In this document: positions 8,134 through 14,619 of the stretch, in pieces
Layout: every line of letters starts with the position of its first letter
How positions within the stretch are numbered: the stretch's first letter is position 1
From: an uncultured Eubacterium sp.
GTDB lineage: Bacteria; Bacillota; Clostridia; Lachnospirales; Lachnospiraceae
Assembly: GCA_945939115.1 (NCBI GenBank)
Contig: CAMEVC010000022.1
Span: 1 to 41,530, forward strand
Length of the DNA stretch: 41,530 nucleotides
Direction of reading: 5' to 3'
Position numbers and translations under genes: made by a program
Notes under the pieces: model-generated
The model's database searches: none
The model's input: the letters and a program-made list of their open reading frames with translations, nothing else
What the model was told of the DNA's origin: nothing

Positions 8134-9570
8134 GTGGATAAAATTGAATTATCAAAACACATAAAACAAGGTGATACATTTTATACGCCTTATACGGATC
8201 CAAATGGATTAGGAGCAACATTATCCATTTCCAGTTGGGCCAACTGCTGGTTACCAGAATTTCTCTGGATAGGATTGATTGTCAAAAAACAAGGAAGAAA
8301 AAAAGGCCTTGAAAGTTTATATCATATCATTGAAGATTTAAAGCGCGATGACATGGCAATTCCACAGCTTTCAAAAATTTTCGAACTATCCGGGGAACAA
8401 CAAAAAAAGTATTGGTCAATAGTAACACGGTATGTAGAGGGAAATATATTGTTGCCTTTAACCGTGGTAATTACGCCAGATATAAATGAAACATTTTATG
8501 ATTTCTTTTTTGATTTTTCTATGAGTGTTGATGATAATATTTCAGAACTTTTAGATATCGCCAAGGAAACTAATAGATTTCATGATGAGTTGAGCACCGA
8601 TATATGTTTTATAGTTGATTGGTTTTATGTACTGAAGGGTAAACTGCATATTTCTAGCGAAATAGATATACTTCCTACTGCGTTATCTGAGTATTACAAA
8701 CACAATCATAAAGATGAAGTTATGAGAGCGTATAGACCTATTATCAGATCGACCTTTCAAGGTTTGTGCAATTTAGATTGCAGTAAAGAGTTTTCTGAGA
8801 GAATATGGAAAGTGTTGGGAAAGATTTCGGAATGTAATCCTTTGGTAATAGTATGGGATGAGGAAGCGTCAATGGACTTTTACAAAATTGCAAATCAAAC
8901 AATTGAATATTTCTCTGCTAACAACGAAGATAAGAAGATGGAAAGTAAATATGCCGTAATTATGGGGATGACTTGTTATATTTATAAAATATATCAAGAA
9001 ATTGTGGAAAAACAGATGCAAAACGGTATTGCAGGAAGAATACTGTTTAGAACAATGTTGGAGACATACATCAATTTAAAATATATGATGCAGCAGGAAA
9101 GTGAAGTGTCAGATATTTATGAAAGGTTTAAAGCATATGGTAATGGTAAGTATAAATTAGTAATGGCAAAGTTACGAGAGGAAAAATATACTGTTTCAGA
9201 CGATTCACAGATTGATGAAAAAATAATGGAATTAATAGTGAATGAGGATATGGATGAAGCTTTTGTCAATATGAGTGTTGGTTATTTTGATAAAACAGGT
9301 GTTAGAACGAAATTTCATAAGTGTGGAGAAGATGAACTATACGAAATTTATTATGAATACGCCACCAATTATGCACATGGAATTTGGGGTGCAATTAGAG
9401 AATCATCCATGTTAATTTGTGATAACCCAGCACATACATATCATTGTGTTCCAGATTATCATATGGACCAGAATTTACGTAGCGTACTTGGTGATTGCGA
9501 AATGGTTATGAAGAAAACTTTTGATGCCATTGCGGCTTATATTGAGCTCCCGGATTTTTATACCATATAG
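8134..9570 (+). CDS. DUF5677-domain protein of the defence operon
   Basis: The 478-aa protein has a C-terminal half (about 275-470) that resembles DUF5677. It contains GRILFRTMLETYINLKYMM (about 298-316), then YERFKAYGNGKYKL, and later YEYATNYAHGIWGAIRES (about 410-427), a helical arrangement reminiscent of HEPN proteins. NYAHG supplies a conserved histidine. The N-terminal 250 residues, rich in aromatic and acidic residues, are unassigned. DUF5677 proteins are often found near phage-defence genes, but their biochemistry is not settled. Start GTG 8134 follows AGGAAAGGA (8118-8126). Only 14 bp separate it from the Abi_C gene, so the two may work as a pair. No membrane segment is visible. Confidence 0.65.
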   Translation: MDKIELSKHIKQGDTFYTPYTDPNGLGATLSISSWANCWLPEFLWIGLIVKKQGRKKGLESLYHIIEDLKRDDMAIPQLSKIFELSGEQQKKYWSIVTRYVEGNILLPLTVVITPDINETFYDFFFDFSMSVDDNISELLDIAKETNRFHDELSTDICFIVDWFYVLKGKLHISSEIDILPTALSEYYKHNHKDEVMRAYRPIIRSTFQGLCNLDCSKEFSERIWKVLGKISECNPLVIVWDEEASMDFYKIANQTIEYFSANNEDKKMESKYAVIMGMTCYIYKIYQEIVEKQMQNGIAGRILFRTMLETYINLKYMMQQESEVSDIYERFKAYGNGKYKLVMAKLREEKYTVSDDSQIDEKIMELIVNEDMDEAFVNMSVGYFDKTGVRTKFHKCGEDELYEIYYEYATNYAHGIWGAIRESSMLICDNPAHTYHCVPDYHMDQNLRSVLGDCEMVMKKTFDAIAAYIELPDFYTI

Positions 9571-9593
9571 TTGAATTTAAAGGGGGAACATTG

Positions 9594-10664
9594 ATGGTTG
9601 AGTTAAAGCCTGTAAAGCGAATTATGAATGATTATAGGGTTTTGCTTGAGAGATATGAAGCAAATTTAGCAAATTTTTCTATTGCAGATTATAAAAGATT
9701 AATTGGCGATGTAAAAATGTTTTGGTACCGAAACCGAAAAAGTATAGACTATTTTATATCTCATATTACAGAAGATGATAAAGTGGCTTTTCTTGCAGGA
9801 GCAGTTCGTCTAGATATTGTGAGTAATGGACATTATGAATATGTTTTGGTGGGGGAAATCAGACTGATTAATGAACCGTTGTTAAAAATGGCTACGTTCT
9901 ATAAAGGTGCAGAAGATGAAATTAATTTTGAGTATACAAATAGATATGTGAAGGAATGTATTCAAGATGTATTGCTTTTGCTTAGAGAGTATACTGATGA
10001 TTTTTATATTTTACCAATAGAATATATTACAGTTAATGACGGAGATGAGTATCATTCAGTATTATCCAAAGCGGCTGATAATATGATTCTTTCAATGTTT
10101 TCGACAGAATATAATAGTATTAAGGATTTTTATGCAAATAACAAGACGTATGAAGATATTGAAAATAATTTATTGCCACAGATAAGAGAGCAGTTAGTAT
10201 TTGATGGGCTGGAAGATGTTAAGATGCCATTAAGAGATAGGTGTACTAATTATTTAAAATCTAATGGTCATATTATGCCTATTATGAAAAATATGAATGA
10301 AGCACAGTTGTTTTATTTACTCGTAGTGCAGTTTTGTATGCAGGCGATAGGAATTGTAATGACTATGGATGTACATCATATGATTCCATTTATTAGAAAC
10401 GATGTTGTTTTTCAGTATTTTACTATGCTTTCTCAGTCGAGTTTATCAAGCGAATTTACAGAACAAAAATATTTGAATACATATATTTCTTATGTTGTTC
10501 AGAAGGCTTTCGATTTTTCGGATAAGGAATATAGTTTTGTTAAGACACATATGGGAAATGGAAAGATGATTGAGGCGATTATTAATTCGATTGAAGAAGG
10601 AAGACTTCCACTCCCGGGAGAAATTGTGAAGTATGTTGAAAGTTATATGAACTCTATCGAGTGA
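9594..10664 (+). CDS. unrecognised 356-aa protein of the defence operon
   Basis: I do not recognise a family. The protein looks soluble and mostly helical. Residues about 1-70 are basic and helical, with the run WYRNRKS. A β-rich stretch (about 75-120, HYEYVLVGEIRLINEPLL) follows. A central region with LLPQIREQL and QLFYLLVVQFCMQAIGIVM (about 240-260) could form a hydrophobic helix pair or one membrane-associated helix. Start ATG 9594 has AAGGGGG upstream at good spacing; TTG 9591 is less likely. It follows the DUF5677 gene by 23 bp and precedes the HTH gene by 14 bp, so it is probably co-transcribed and part of the same module. It may be an effector or sensor, but nothing in the sequence proves it. 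Confidence 0.6.
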   Translation: MVELKPVKRIMNDYRVLLERYEANLANFSIADYKRLIGDVKMFWYRNRKSIDYFISHITEDDKVAFLAGAVRLDIVSNGHYEYVLVGEIRLINEPLLKMATFYKGAEDEINFEYTNRYVKECIQDVLLLLREYTDDFYILPIEYITVNDGDEYHSVLSKAADNMILSMFSTEYNSIKDFYANNKTYEDIENNLLPQIREQLVFDGLEDVKMPLRDRCTNYLKSNGHIMPIMKNMNEAQLFYLLVVQFCMQAIGIVMTMDVHHMIPFIRNDVVFQYFTMLSQSSLSSEFTEQKYLNTYISYVVQKAFDFSDKEYSFVKTHMGNGKMIEAIINSIEEGRLPLPGEIVKYVESYMNSIE

Positions 10665-10678
10665 AAGGAGATTATCTC

Positions 10679-10993
10679 ATGTACAAACCCATTGACCAAC
10701 AACGAACCGGACAAAAACTAAAAATCATGTTCAAACTGGCAGGCTACGATGTAAAGTACATCCAAGAGTACTTGAATCTCTCCTGTCCTCAGCCGATTTA
10801 TCGTTGGTTTAAAGGTCAGAATCTGCCAACGGTAGAGAAACTTTATGCCCTAAGTATTCTCCTTGGTGTGCATATGGAAGAACTGCTGGTTTTGCAGGGA
10901 CAGCCTATGAATATAGGCTTGTATAAGGTGGCGCAGGAGTCGAAGGACAAGCGTCTTTTATATTACGCTCAATGCTTGCAAAGGGTAGCATAA
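10679..10993 (+). CDS. XRE-family HTH regulator
   Basis: The 104-aa protein begins MYKPIDQQRTGQKLKIMFKL and has an HTH of the form VKYIQEYLNLSCPQPIYRWF followed by KLYALSILLGVHMEELL. AAAGGAG (10664-10670) lies 8 nt before ATG 10679, which decides this start over the in-frame GTG at 10661. Its base composition is more G+C-rich than the preceding defence genes and closer to the relaxase. Such XRE proteins are common backbone regulators of Lachnospiraceae mobile elements, so it may mark the right edge of the defence cargo. It could also be the last gene of the operon and repress it. Confidence 0.75.
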   Translation: MYKPIDQQRTGQKLKIMFKLAGYDVKYIQEYLNLSCPQPIYRWFKGQNLPTVEKLYALSILLGVHMEELLVLQGQPMNIGLYKVAQESKDKRLLYYAQCLQRVA

Positions 10994-11036
10994 GTGTTTT
11001 GGACTATCCGTCCAATGACAAAGACTTGACTTTGAG

Positions 11037-11090
11037 ATATCCTTTTATCAGGACCTCTGAATGGGTTCTGGTAAGAGGATATTTTTATTT
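11037..11090 (+). terminator. strong intrinsic terminator at the end of the defence operon
   Basis: A 19-bp stem pairs 11037-11055 with 11064-11082. Sixteen positions are Watson-Crick and the other three are G·U pairs in the RNA. An 8-nt loop closes it and ATTTTTATTT follows. That all three imperfections are wobble pairs supports an RNA hairpin on the plus strand. It separates the 2218-10993 operon from the next gene. Confidence 0.85.
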
Positions 11091-11107
11091 GGGAGAGGAG
11101 GATTGTC

Positions 11108-11671
11108 ATGGGAACCAATTATTATTTTATGAGCAGGAATAAGGAACTGATGCAGACTTATTTTGCTGAGAAGTCGGAGTGGGGTGTGCTTGGCGAGGAG
11201 TATACCATCGTGGATGAGCCATATCTTGGTTATCGGTGTCACCTGAATAAATTAAGTTGCGGATGGCGGCCCTTGTTTCAGAAACATAGAGTGTTTGATA
11301 GTTTTCGGAAGCTGGAGGCGTTTTATCGGGAGCATCAGGCGGATTTGGAGATTTATGATGAATATAGGAGGCAGTATTCGTGGGAAGAATATCTTGAGAC
11401 GGTTTACGAACATAGCCGGTGTCATCCGGAACCGGTGAAGTGGGTGCATGAAGTAAACCCTATGTCTCCGGATAAGAAGCCCCACCTGCGAACGGTGGGA
11501 TGCAGTGAAGAGGAGGCGGAGCTTTATAGTCCTTTTAATCATATAGAGTATGAAAAGACGCTGCAGAAAGCAAGGCAGAAATTCGGTGTGCATGAGCGAG
11601 AGTATGGGGATATAAAGTATTGGAATGATCCGGAATATTTGTTTGATTGGACGGAAGGGGAGTTTATGTAG
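11108..11671 (+). CDS. hypothetical protein of mobile elements (MGTNYY start)
   Basis: The 187-aa protein begins MGTNYYFMSRNKELMQTYF. Small proteins with an MGTNYY start are frequent hypothetical proteins of phages and integrative elements, but no function is established. The protein is acidic and rich in aromatic residues (many Tyr and Trp) and has no membrane segment. ATG 11108 follows GGGAGAGGAGG at good spacing. It lies alone between the defence-operon terminator and the AbiE operators. Composition matches the relaxase and the 10679 HTH gene, so I take it as element backbone. Confidence 0.6.
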   Translation: MGTNYYFMSRNKELMQTYFAEKSEWGVLGEEYTIVDEPYLGYRCHLNKLSCGWRPLFQKHRVFDSFRKLEAFYREHQADLEIYDEYRRQYSWEEYLETVYEHSRCHPEPVKWVHEVNPMSPDKKPHLRTVGCSEEEAELYSPFNHIEYEKTLQKARQKFGVHEREYGDIKYWNDPEYLFDWTEGEFM

Positions 11672-11737
11672 GTATAAAGCAAGCAAAAGAATAACAAGTG
11701 TCAATTCCGCAAACACTATAGCATAAATGCAGATTTA

Positions 11738-11861
11738 AGTAAAAGTACACACGAAAACGGATGGTGTGTATTTTTACTAAAATATTTGTTGACGAAGTAT
11801 CTGTGTAATGCTAAAATTTAAGTAAAGATACACACAAACTATAATTGTGTGTATAAACGCT
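11738..11861 (+). promoter_or_regulatory. abiE promoter with two long palindromic operators
   Basis: TTGACG (11789-11794), a 17-bp spacer and TAAAAT (11812-11817) form the promoter. Two operators flank it with the same geometry, 15-bp arms around 11 nt. One pairs 11738-11752 (AGTAAAAGTACACAC) with 11764-11778, 14 of 15 matching. The other pairs 11821-11835 with 11847-11861, about 10 of 15 matching, and covers the start of transcription. AbiEi antitoxins are known to repress their own promoter by binding inverted repeats, so these are the likely sites. Confidence 0.75.
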
Positions 11862-11880
11862 TAAATGGAGTTGGTGGATT

Positions 11881-12423
11881 ATGGTTTTGACATATAAGCA
11901 ATGTATAGAGAAATATGGTAGCGACCATATGTTGAAAAAAGAAATAGCGGAAGGGAATCTTTTTCAAAAGGAGAAGGGCATTTATTCCTTAAACAGAACT
12001 TGTTCTGAGCTGGAGATTATCAGTGCGAAATATCCGAAGGCTGTATTTACCGGTGAGAGTGCTTTTTATTATCATGGATTAACGGATGTGATTCCTGATT
12101 TTTATCATTTGGCAACCGTCAGAACCGATGGCAGAATTAAGGATGAACGGGTGAAGCAGACATTTTTGAAAGAGGATATTTTTGATATGGGACAGGTTAA
12201 GATATCATATCATAACACGGAAATATGCATTTACAACTTGGAAAGAATGCTGATTGAGCTTGTGAGATTCCGCGGTAAATTACCATTTGATTATTACAAG
12301 GAGATTATTGGATCGTACAGGAATCGTGTGGAGACTATGGATATTGCAAAGGTAGAAGAGTACGCAGCCAAGTTTAAGCATTCGGATAAAATGATGCAGG
12401 TTATTGAGTTGGAGGTGTTGTAA
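11881..12423 (+). CDS. abiEi: AbiEi antitoxin/repressor of a type IV toxin-antitoxin system
   Basis: The 180-aa protein has the AbiEi layout. An N-terminal winged-helix region contains KKEIAEGNLFQKEKGIYSL (about 20-38). The antitoxin domain follows, with YPKAVFTGESAFYYHGLTD (about 51-69) and later NLERMLIELVRFRGKLPFDYY. The family neutralises the AbiEii nucleotidyltransferase without binding it and represses the operon. Its TAA overlaps the ATG of the toxin gene (TAATG), as expected for coupled antitoxin/toxin production. Two palindromic operators lie directly upstream. I am confident of the family because the partner gene also matches. Confidence 0.87.
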   Translation: MVLTYKQCIEKYGSDHMLKKEIAEGNLFQKEKGIYSLNRTCSELEIISAKYPKAVFTGESAFYYHGLTDVIPDFYHLATVRTDGRIKDERVKQTFLKEDIFDMGQVKISYHNTEICIYNLERMLIELVRFRGKLPFDYYKEIIGSYRNRVETMDIAKVEEYAAKFKHSDKMMQVIELEVL

Positions 12424-13220
12424 TGAACTTGCTGGATGAAGTAGATAAAATAAAAAAAGACGGATACAGCGAAGCAAATGCAGAAGCAAAGCTGTGTCAG
12501 GATATTATTATAAAGGCAATTTCGCAGAGTAGTCTGAATAGAAATGTCACCATTAAAGGTGGTGTAGTTATGCGTAGCCTGTCCAAGAATGCAAGACGTG
12601 CCACGCAGGATTTAGACTTGGATTTCATTCGATTTTCCATATCGGAAGAATCTATAGGTATATTTATTGAAAAGCTGAATTGTATAGATGGGATTCGATT
12701 GCGGATGTCAGCACCCATAGAGGAATTAAAACATCAGGATTATAAAGGCAAGCGTATTCATATTGAGATATCCGATGATTTCGACAATGTACTTTCGTTG
12801 AAAATGGATATTGGTGTACATAAGGACTTGGATATTGAACAGGAAGAGTATTGTTTTGATGTGTGTTTTCAAGAGGATTCTGCCAGTGTGTTAATCAATT
12901 CATGCGAGCAGATGATTACTGAAAAATTAAAATCTTTGATGCGTTTCGGAATCCGGTCTACCAGATATAAGGATGTATTTGATATCTGCTATTTGTCTGA
13001 TTTGGCAGATATGGAGAAGCTTAGATTCTGCATACAGAAGTACATATATGCTGACACTACAATTGATGTAAGTGATGCGGATGAAATTCGAAGAAGAGCA
13101 GAAAGGATTTTTACCAGCAGTACATACAAAAAGCAGGTGGAGCGCTCCAAGAAGAATTGGCTTGATATATCAGTGGACGAGGTGCTGAAGAAGGATTTGG
13201 AGTTCCTTTATACAATATAG
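12423..13220 (+). CDS. abiEii: AbiEii nucleotidyltransferase toxin
   Basis: The 265-aa protein carries the AbiEii/AbiGii nucleotidyltransferase signature. Lys45-Gly46-Gly47 (IKGGVVMRSL) is followed by RRATQDLDLDF, with Asp63, Asp65 and Asp67 as likely metal ligands. A later helix reads TRYKDVFDICYLSDL, typical of the family. Related toxins transfer nucleotides, in studied cases to tRNA acceptor ends, and stop growth during phage infection. The gene overlaps abiEi by one base. The catalytic residues look intact, so the toxin should be active if expressed. Confidence 0.87.
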   Translation: MNLLDEVDKIKKDGYSEANAEAKLCQDIIIKAISQSSLNRNVTIKGGVVMRSLSKNARRATQDLDLDFIRFSISEESIGIFIEKLNCIDGIRLRMSAPIEELKHQDYKGKRIHIEISDDFDNVLSLKMDIGVHKDLDIEQEEYCFDVCFQEDSASVLINSCEQMITEKLKSLMRFGIRSTRYKDVFDICYLSDLADMEKLRFCIQKYIYADTTIDVSDADEIRRRAERIFTSSTYKKQVERSKKNWLDISVDEVLKKDLEFLYTI

Positions 13221-13237
13221 CGAAAGGGGAATCAGTA

Positions 13238-13820
13238 ATGCTATACAAATATATAAAGGATCATTATAAACAAGCGGAGCCCATTTTTCTTTCTGATTTG
13301 TTAAGAATGAATATTACCGAGCCGGATATAAAACAACAACTGAAAGAACTCTGTGAAAAAGGTTTGTTGCAACAATACGATGAAGAAGTATATTTCATTC
13401 CCAAGAAGTCAAAATTAAACCTCGCTGTTGGTCCGAATGCAGACATGGTGGCAAGATATCGTTTCATTTCCAAAGGGGATAATGTAGATGGTTTCTATGC
13501 AGGTTCCTTATGTGATTGAGATTGTAAGCAACAATGTTTTAGATGATGGAGAAGTTCTGATTGGAAACAGAAGATTTGATGTAAGAAAGCCGGTTGTACC
13601 GATAACAAAAGAGAATGTGCATGTATTGCAGATGCTGGATCTGTTGGTAAAGCCTAATGCATAACTTGATTGTAGTTATGAAGAGGCTAGAGAGAAATTG
13701 GCGGAGTACATATCTGTTTGTGGAATTGCAAAGAGTGATGTGGAGTTATATATCAAGGAATATCCTAAGTCTACGCTTAAATATTATTATGAATTAGGAT
13801 TAGACCATGTACTTGTCTAA
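13238..13820 (+). pseudogene. decayed DUF6088/AbiEi-like antitoxin gene
   Basis: The first 93 codons (MLYKYIKDHYKQAEPIFL onward) read like the start of DUF6088 proteins: a winged-helix domain, YFIPKKSKL, then DGFYAG. After FYAG the frame breaks. The next frame continues as MQVPYVIEIVSNN, in which QVP...EIVSNN fits the domain after GLTTQ. The break falls on TATGCAGGT (13496-13504), which reads FYAG in one frame and MQV in the other, so a short internal segment was probably lost between two small direct repeats. A second lesion is an in-frame TAA at 13662-13664. Beyond it the same frame stays open (LDCSYEEAREKLAEYI) to 13820. It may be the leftover antitoxin of a second, lost AbiE-type pair. 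Confidence 0.75.
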
Positions 13821-13878
13821 TATTTTTCTACCCCAAAAGATATAAGATGGGGTAGAAAAATAAGTGGTGGGGTAGAAA
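13821..13878. repeat. perfect 15-bp palindrome plus a third half-site upstream of an RNA promoter
   Basis: TATTTTTCTACCCCA (13821-13835) and its exact reverse complement (13848-13862) are separated by 12 bp. A third copy of TGGGGTAGAAA lies at 13868-13878. The last copy ends 4 bp before the -35 box at 13883. The hairpin has no U-tract, so I favour a protein-binding site over a terminator, although it could also stop readthrough from the pseudogene. Confidence 0.6.
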
Positions 13879-13882
13879 GTAG

Positions 13883-13911
13883 TTGACGCAACTTCATAAT
13901 TGCCATATTAT
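13883..13911 (+). promoter_or_regulatory. promoter of the predicted 210-nt RNA
   Basis: TTGACG (13883-13888), exactly 17 bp, then TATTAT (13906-13911): five of six matches at each box. The -35 is identical to that of abiEi. Start of transcription is expected near 13918. No credible coding ORF follows before the terminator at 14098-14128. Confidence 0.65.
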
Positions 13912-13917
13912 TATCTG

Positions 13918-14128
13918 CAGAGAGGTCTCCATTAACCTTATGGTTCCGAGCCATAGAAGAGATGAACATTAAAGAAAACATTATGTAATAGATTGGGCTG
14001 GTCGAAAGACCCGGGTCCATCAGCAGATGGGGAGGTTCCCCATCAATACTACATAATATGTTTGGAATTGCGGCGGACGTCTGCGGACTATGCCTAAGGG
14101 AGTTGGATGCGTCCGGCTTCCTTTTTTT
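13918..14128 (+). ncRNA. predicted structured small RNA of about 210 nt
   Basis: The segment has a near-consensus promoter at its 5' end and a strong intrinsic terminator at its 3' end, and no ORF longer than about 10 codons. Inside are stable hairpins. GGTC-GAAA-GACC (14000-14011) has a GNRA tetraloop. CCATC-AGCA-GATGG (14017-14030) competes with GATGGGG-AGGTT-CCCCATC (14026-14044), since both use 14026-14030. A near-palindrome, GCGGACGTCTGC, lies around 14073-14084. No known RNA family was recognised; it is not a tRNA, T-box, 6S or RNase P RNA by eye. It may be a regulatory RNA of the mobile element or a remnant of one. Decisive evidence would be RNA-seq coverage between these ends. Confidence 0.55.
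14098..14128 (+). terminator. intrinsic terminator of the predicted RNA
   Basis: GGGAGTTGGA (14098-14107) pairs with TCCGGCTTCC (14112-14121) in ten consecutive base pairs (three are G·U), closed by a TGCG tetraloop and followed by seven T residues. Confidence 0.85.
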
Positions 14129-14137
14129 AATGCTTTG

Positions 14138-14178
14138 ACTAAAGGTACACACAAGAACAACCTGTGTGTACTTTTACT
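14138..14178. promoter_or_regulatory. third AbiE-type palindromic operator
   Basis: ACTAAAGGTACACAC (14138-14152) and GTGTGTACTTTTACT (14164-14178) are inverted copies (13 of 15) around 11 nt. Arm length, spacer length and core (GTACACAC/GTGTGTA) equal those of the two operators at 11738-11861, but no gene starts nearby. It may titrate AbiEi, or be left from a second abiE-like promoter. Confidence 0.65.
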
Positions 14179-14189
14179 TTAGCTGTATC

Positions 14190-14552
14190 ATACCCCTCTC
14201 CCCGTCCATTTTCGGTTCGACCACCTACCCTCAAATAAGCCGTGATACATCTGCAAAATAGTCCCTTGTTCGACCACCTACCTACTAATCAACGAAGGTC
14301 GAACGAATTTCCAAAAGAATCATTTTACATTCCGGTTCGCCCATGCTACAATATCCCCAGGTGGACGAAAACGGTGTCGCTCGGGCGCGGACAAAAGGGG
14401 CGTGATACACATAGTGTTTCCCCGAAAACGTGATACGAATCCGATACACTTCCCCCGGAAAAAGGCTAAATAATAGGTAAAATACCCATAAAATGAGTCA
14501 GAAAACGGCAAAATCCGTAACAAATAAGTTTCTAAATACGACCAAATCAGAC
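14190..14552. repeat. non-coding right end of the element with short direct repeats (putative recombinase arm sites)
   Basis: I see no gene in this stretch. GTTCGACCACCTACC occurs twice in direct orientation (14215-14229 and 14268-14282, 53 bp apart), with related inverted pieces GGTCGAAC (near 14297) and AGGTGGACGA (near 14359). A second motif, CGTGATAC, occurs at 14241, 14401 and 14429, with a GATACA variant near 14443. The repeats lie within 340 bp of the tuf-tail junction, where arm-type binding sites of a tyrosine integrase or excisionase sites are expected. They could also be iterons of a replicon. Confidence 0.55.
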
Positions 14553-14606
14553 CGTGAGGGTGGACGTACAGTAGGTTCAGGTGCCGTTGCTACAATCATC
14601 GAGTAA
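14553..14606 (+). pseudogene. tuf: displaced 3' end of tuf (EF-Tu), probable attR of the element
   Basis: The frame CGT GAG GGT GGA... encodes REGGRTVGSGAVATIIE and a TAA at 14604-14606. This is the C-terminus of bacterial elongation factor Tu. The sequence before 14553 (AAATCAGAC) does not encode the residues that normally precede it (FAI), so only the last 17 codons are present and there is no start. Integrases that target gene 3' ends leave such a tail on one side and restore the gene on the other. I infer integration into tuf, with the complete copy left of this window and the tail as the attachment core. The window does not show attL. Confidence 0.82.
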
Positions 14607-14619
14607 ACGCGTACTAAGA

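Larger units (their letters stand above)
1..14553. mobile_element. right part of an integrated mobilizable element carrying defence genes
   Basis: The segment carries iteron-like repeats, an oriT-like hairpin, a MobV-type relaxase, a restriction/abortive-infection gene cluster and an AbiE toxin-antitoxin pair. It ends exactly where an orphan 3' end of tuf begins (14553-14606). No integrase, type IV secretion or replication gene is visible, so those would lie to the left, or the element is mobilized in trans. I infer an IME or a fragment of an ICE. The A+T-rich defence genes (2218-10664) sit between more G+C-rich backbone-like genes (relaxase, 10679 HTH, 11108 ORF), which suggests a cargo insertion. 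The left end is outside the window. Confidence 0.75.

Noticed and set aside
13817-14152. Minus-strand open frame of 111 codons
   Set aside because: It runs across a perfect palindrome, a promoter and a terminator of the other strand, has no ribosome binding site and no recognisable domain. The RNA-gene reading explains the region better.
14242-14433. Plus-strand open frame of 63 codons
   Set aside because: It covers the direct-repeat region near the junction, has no ribosome binding site, and its translation is not protein-like.
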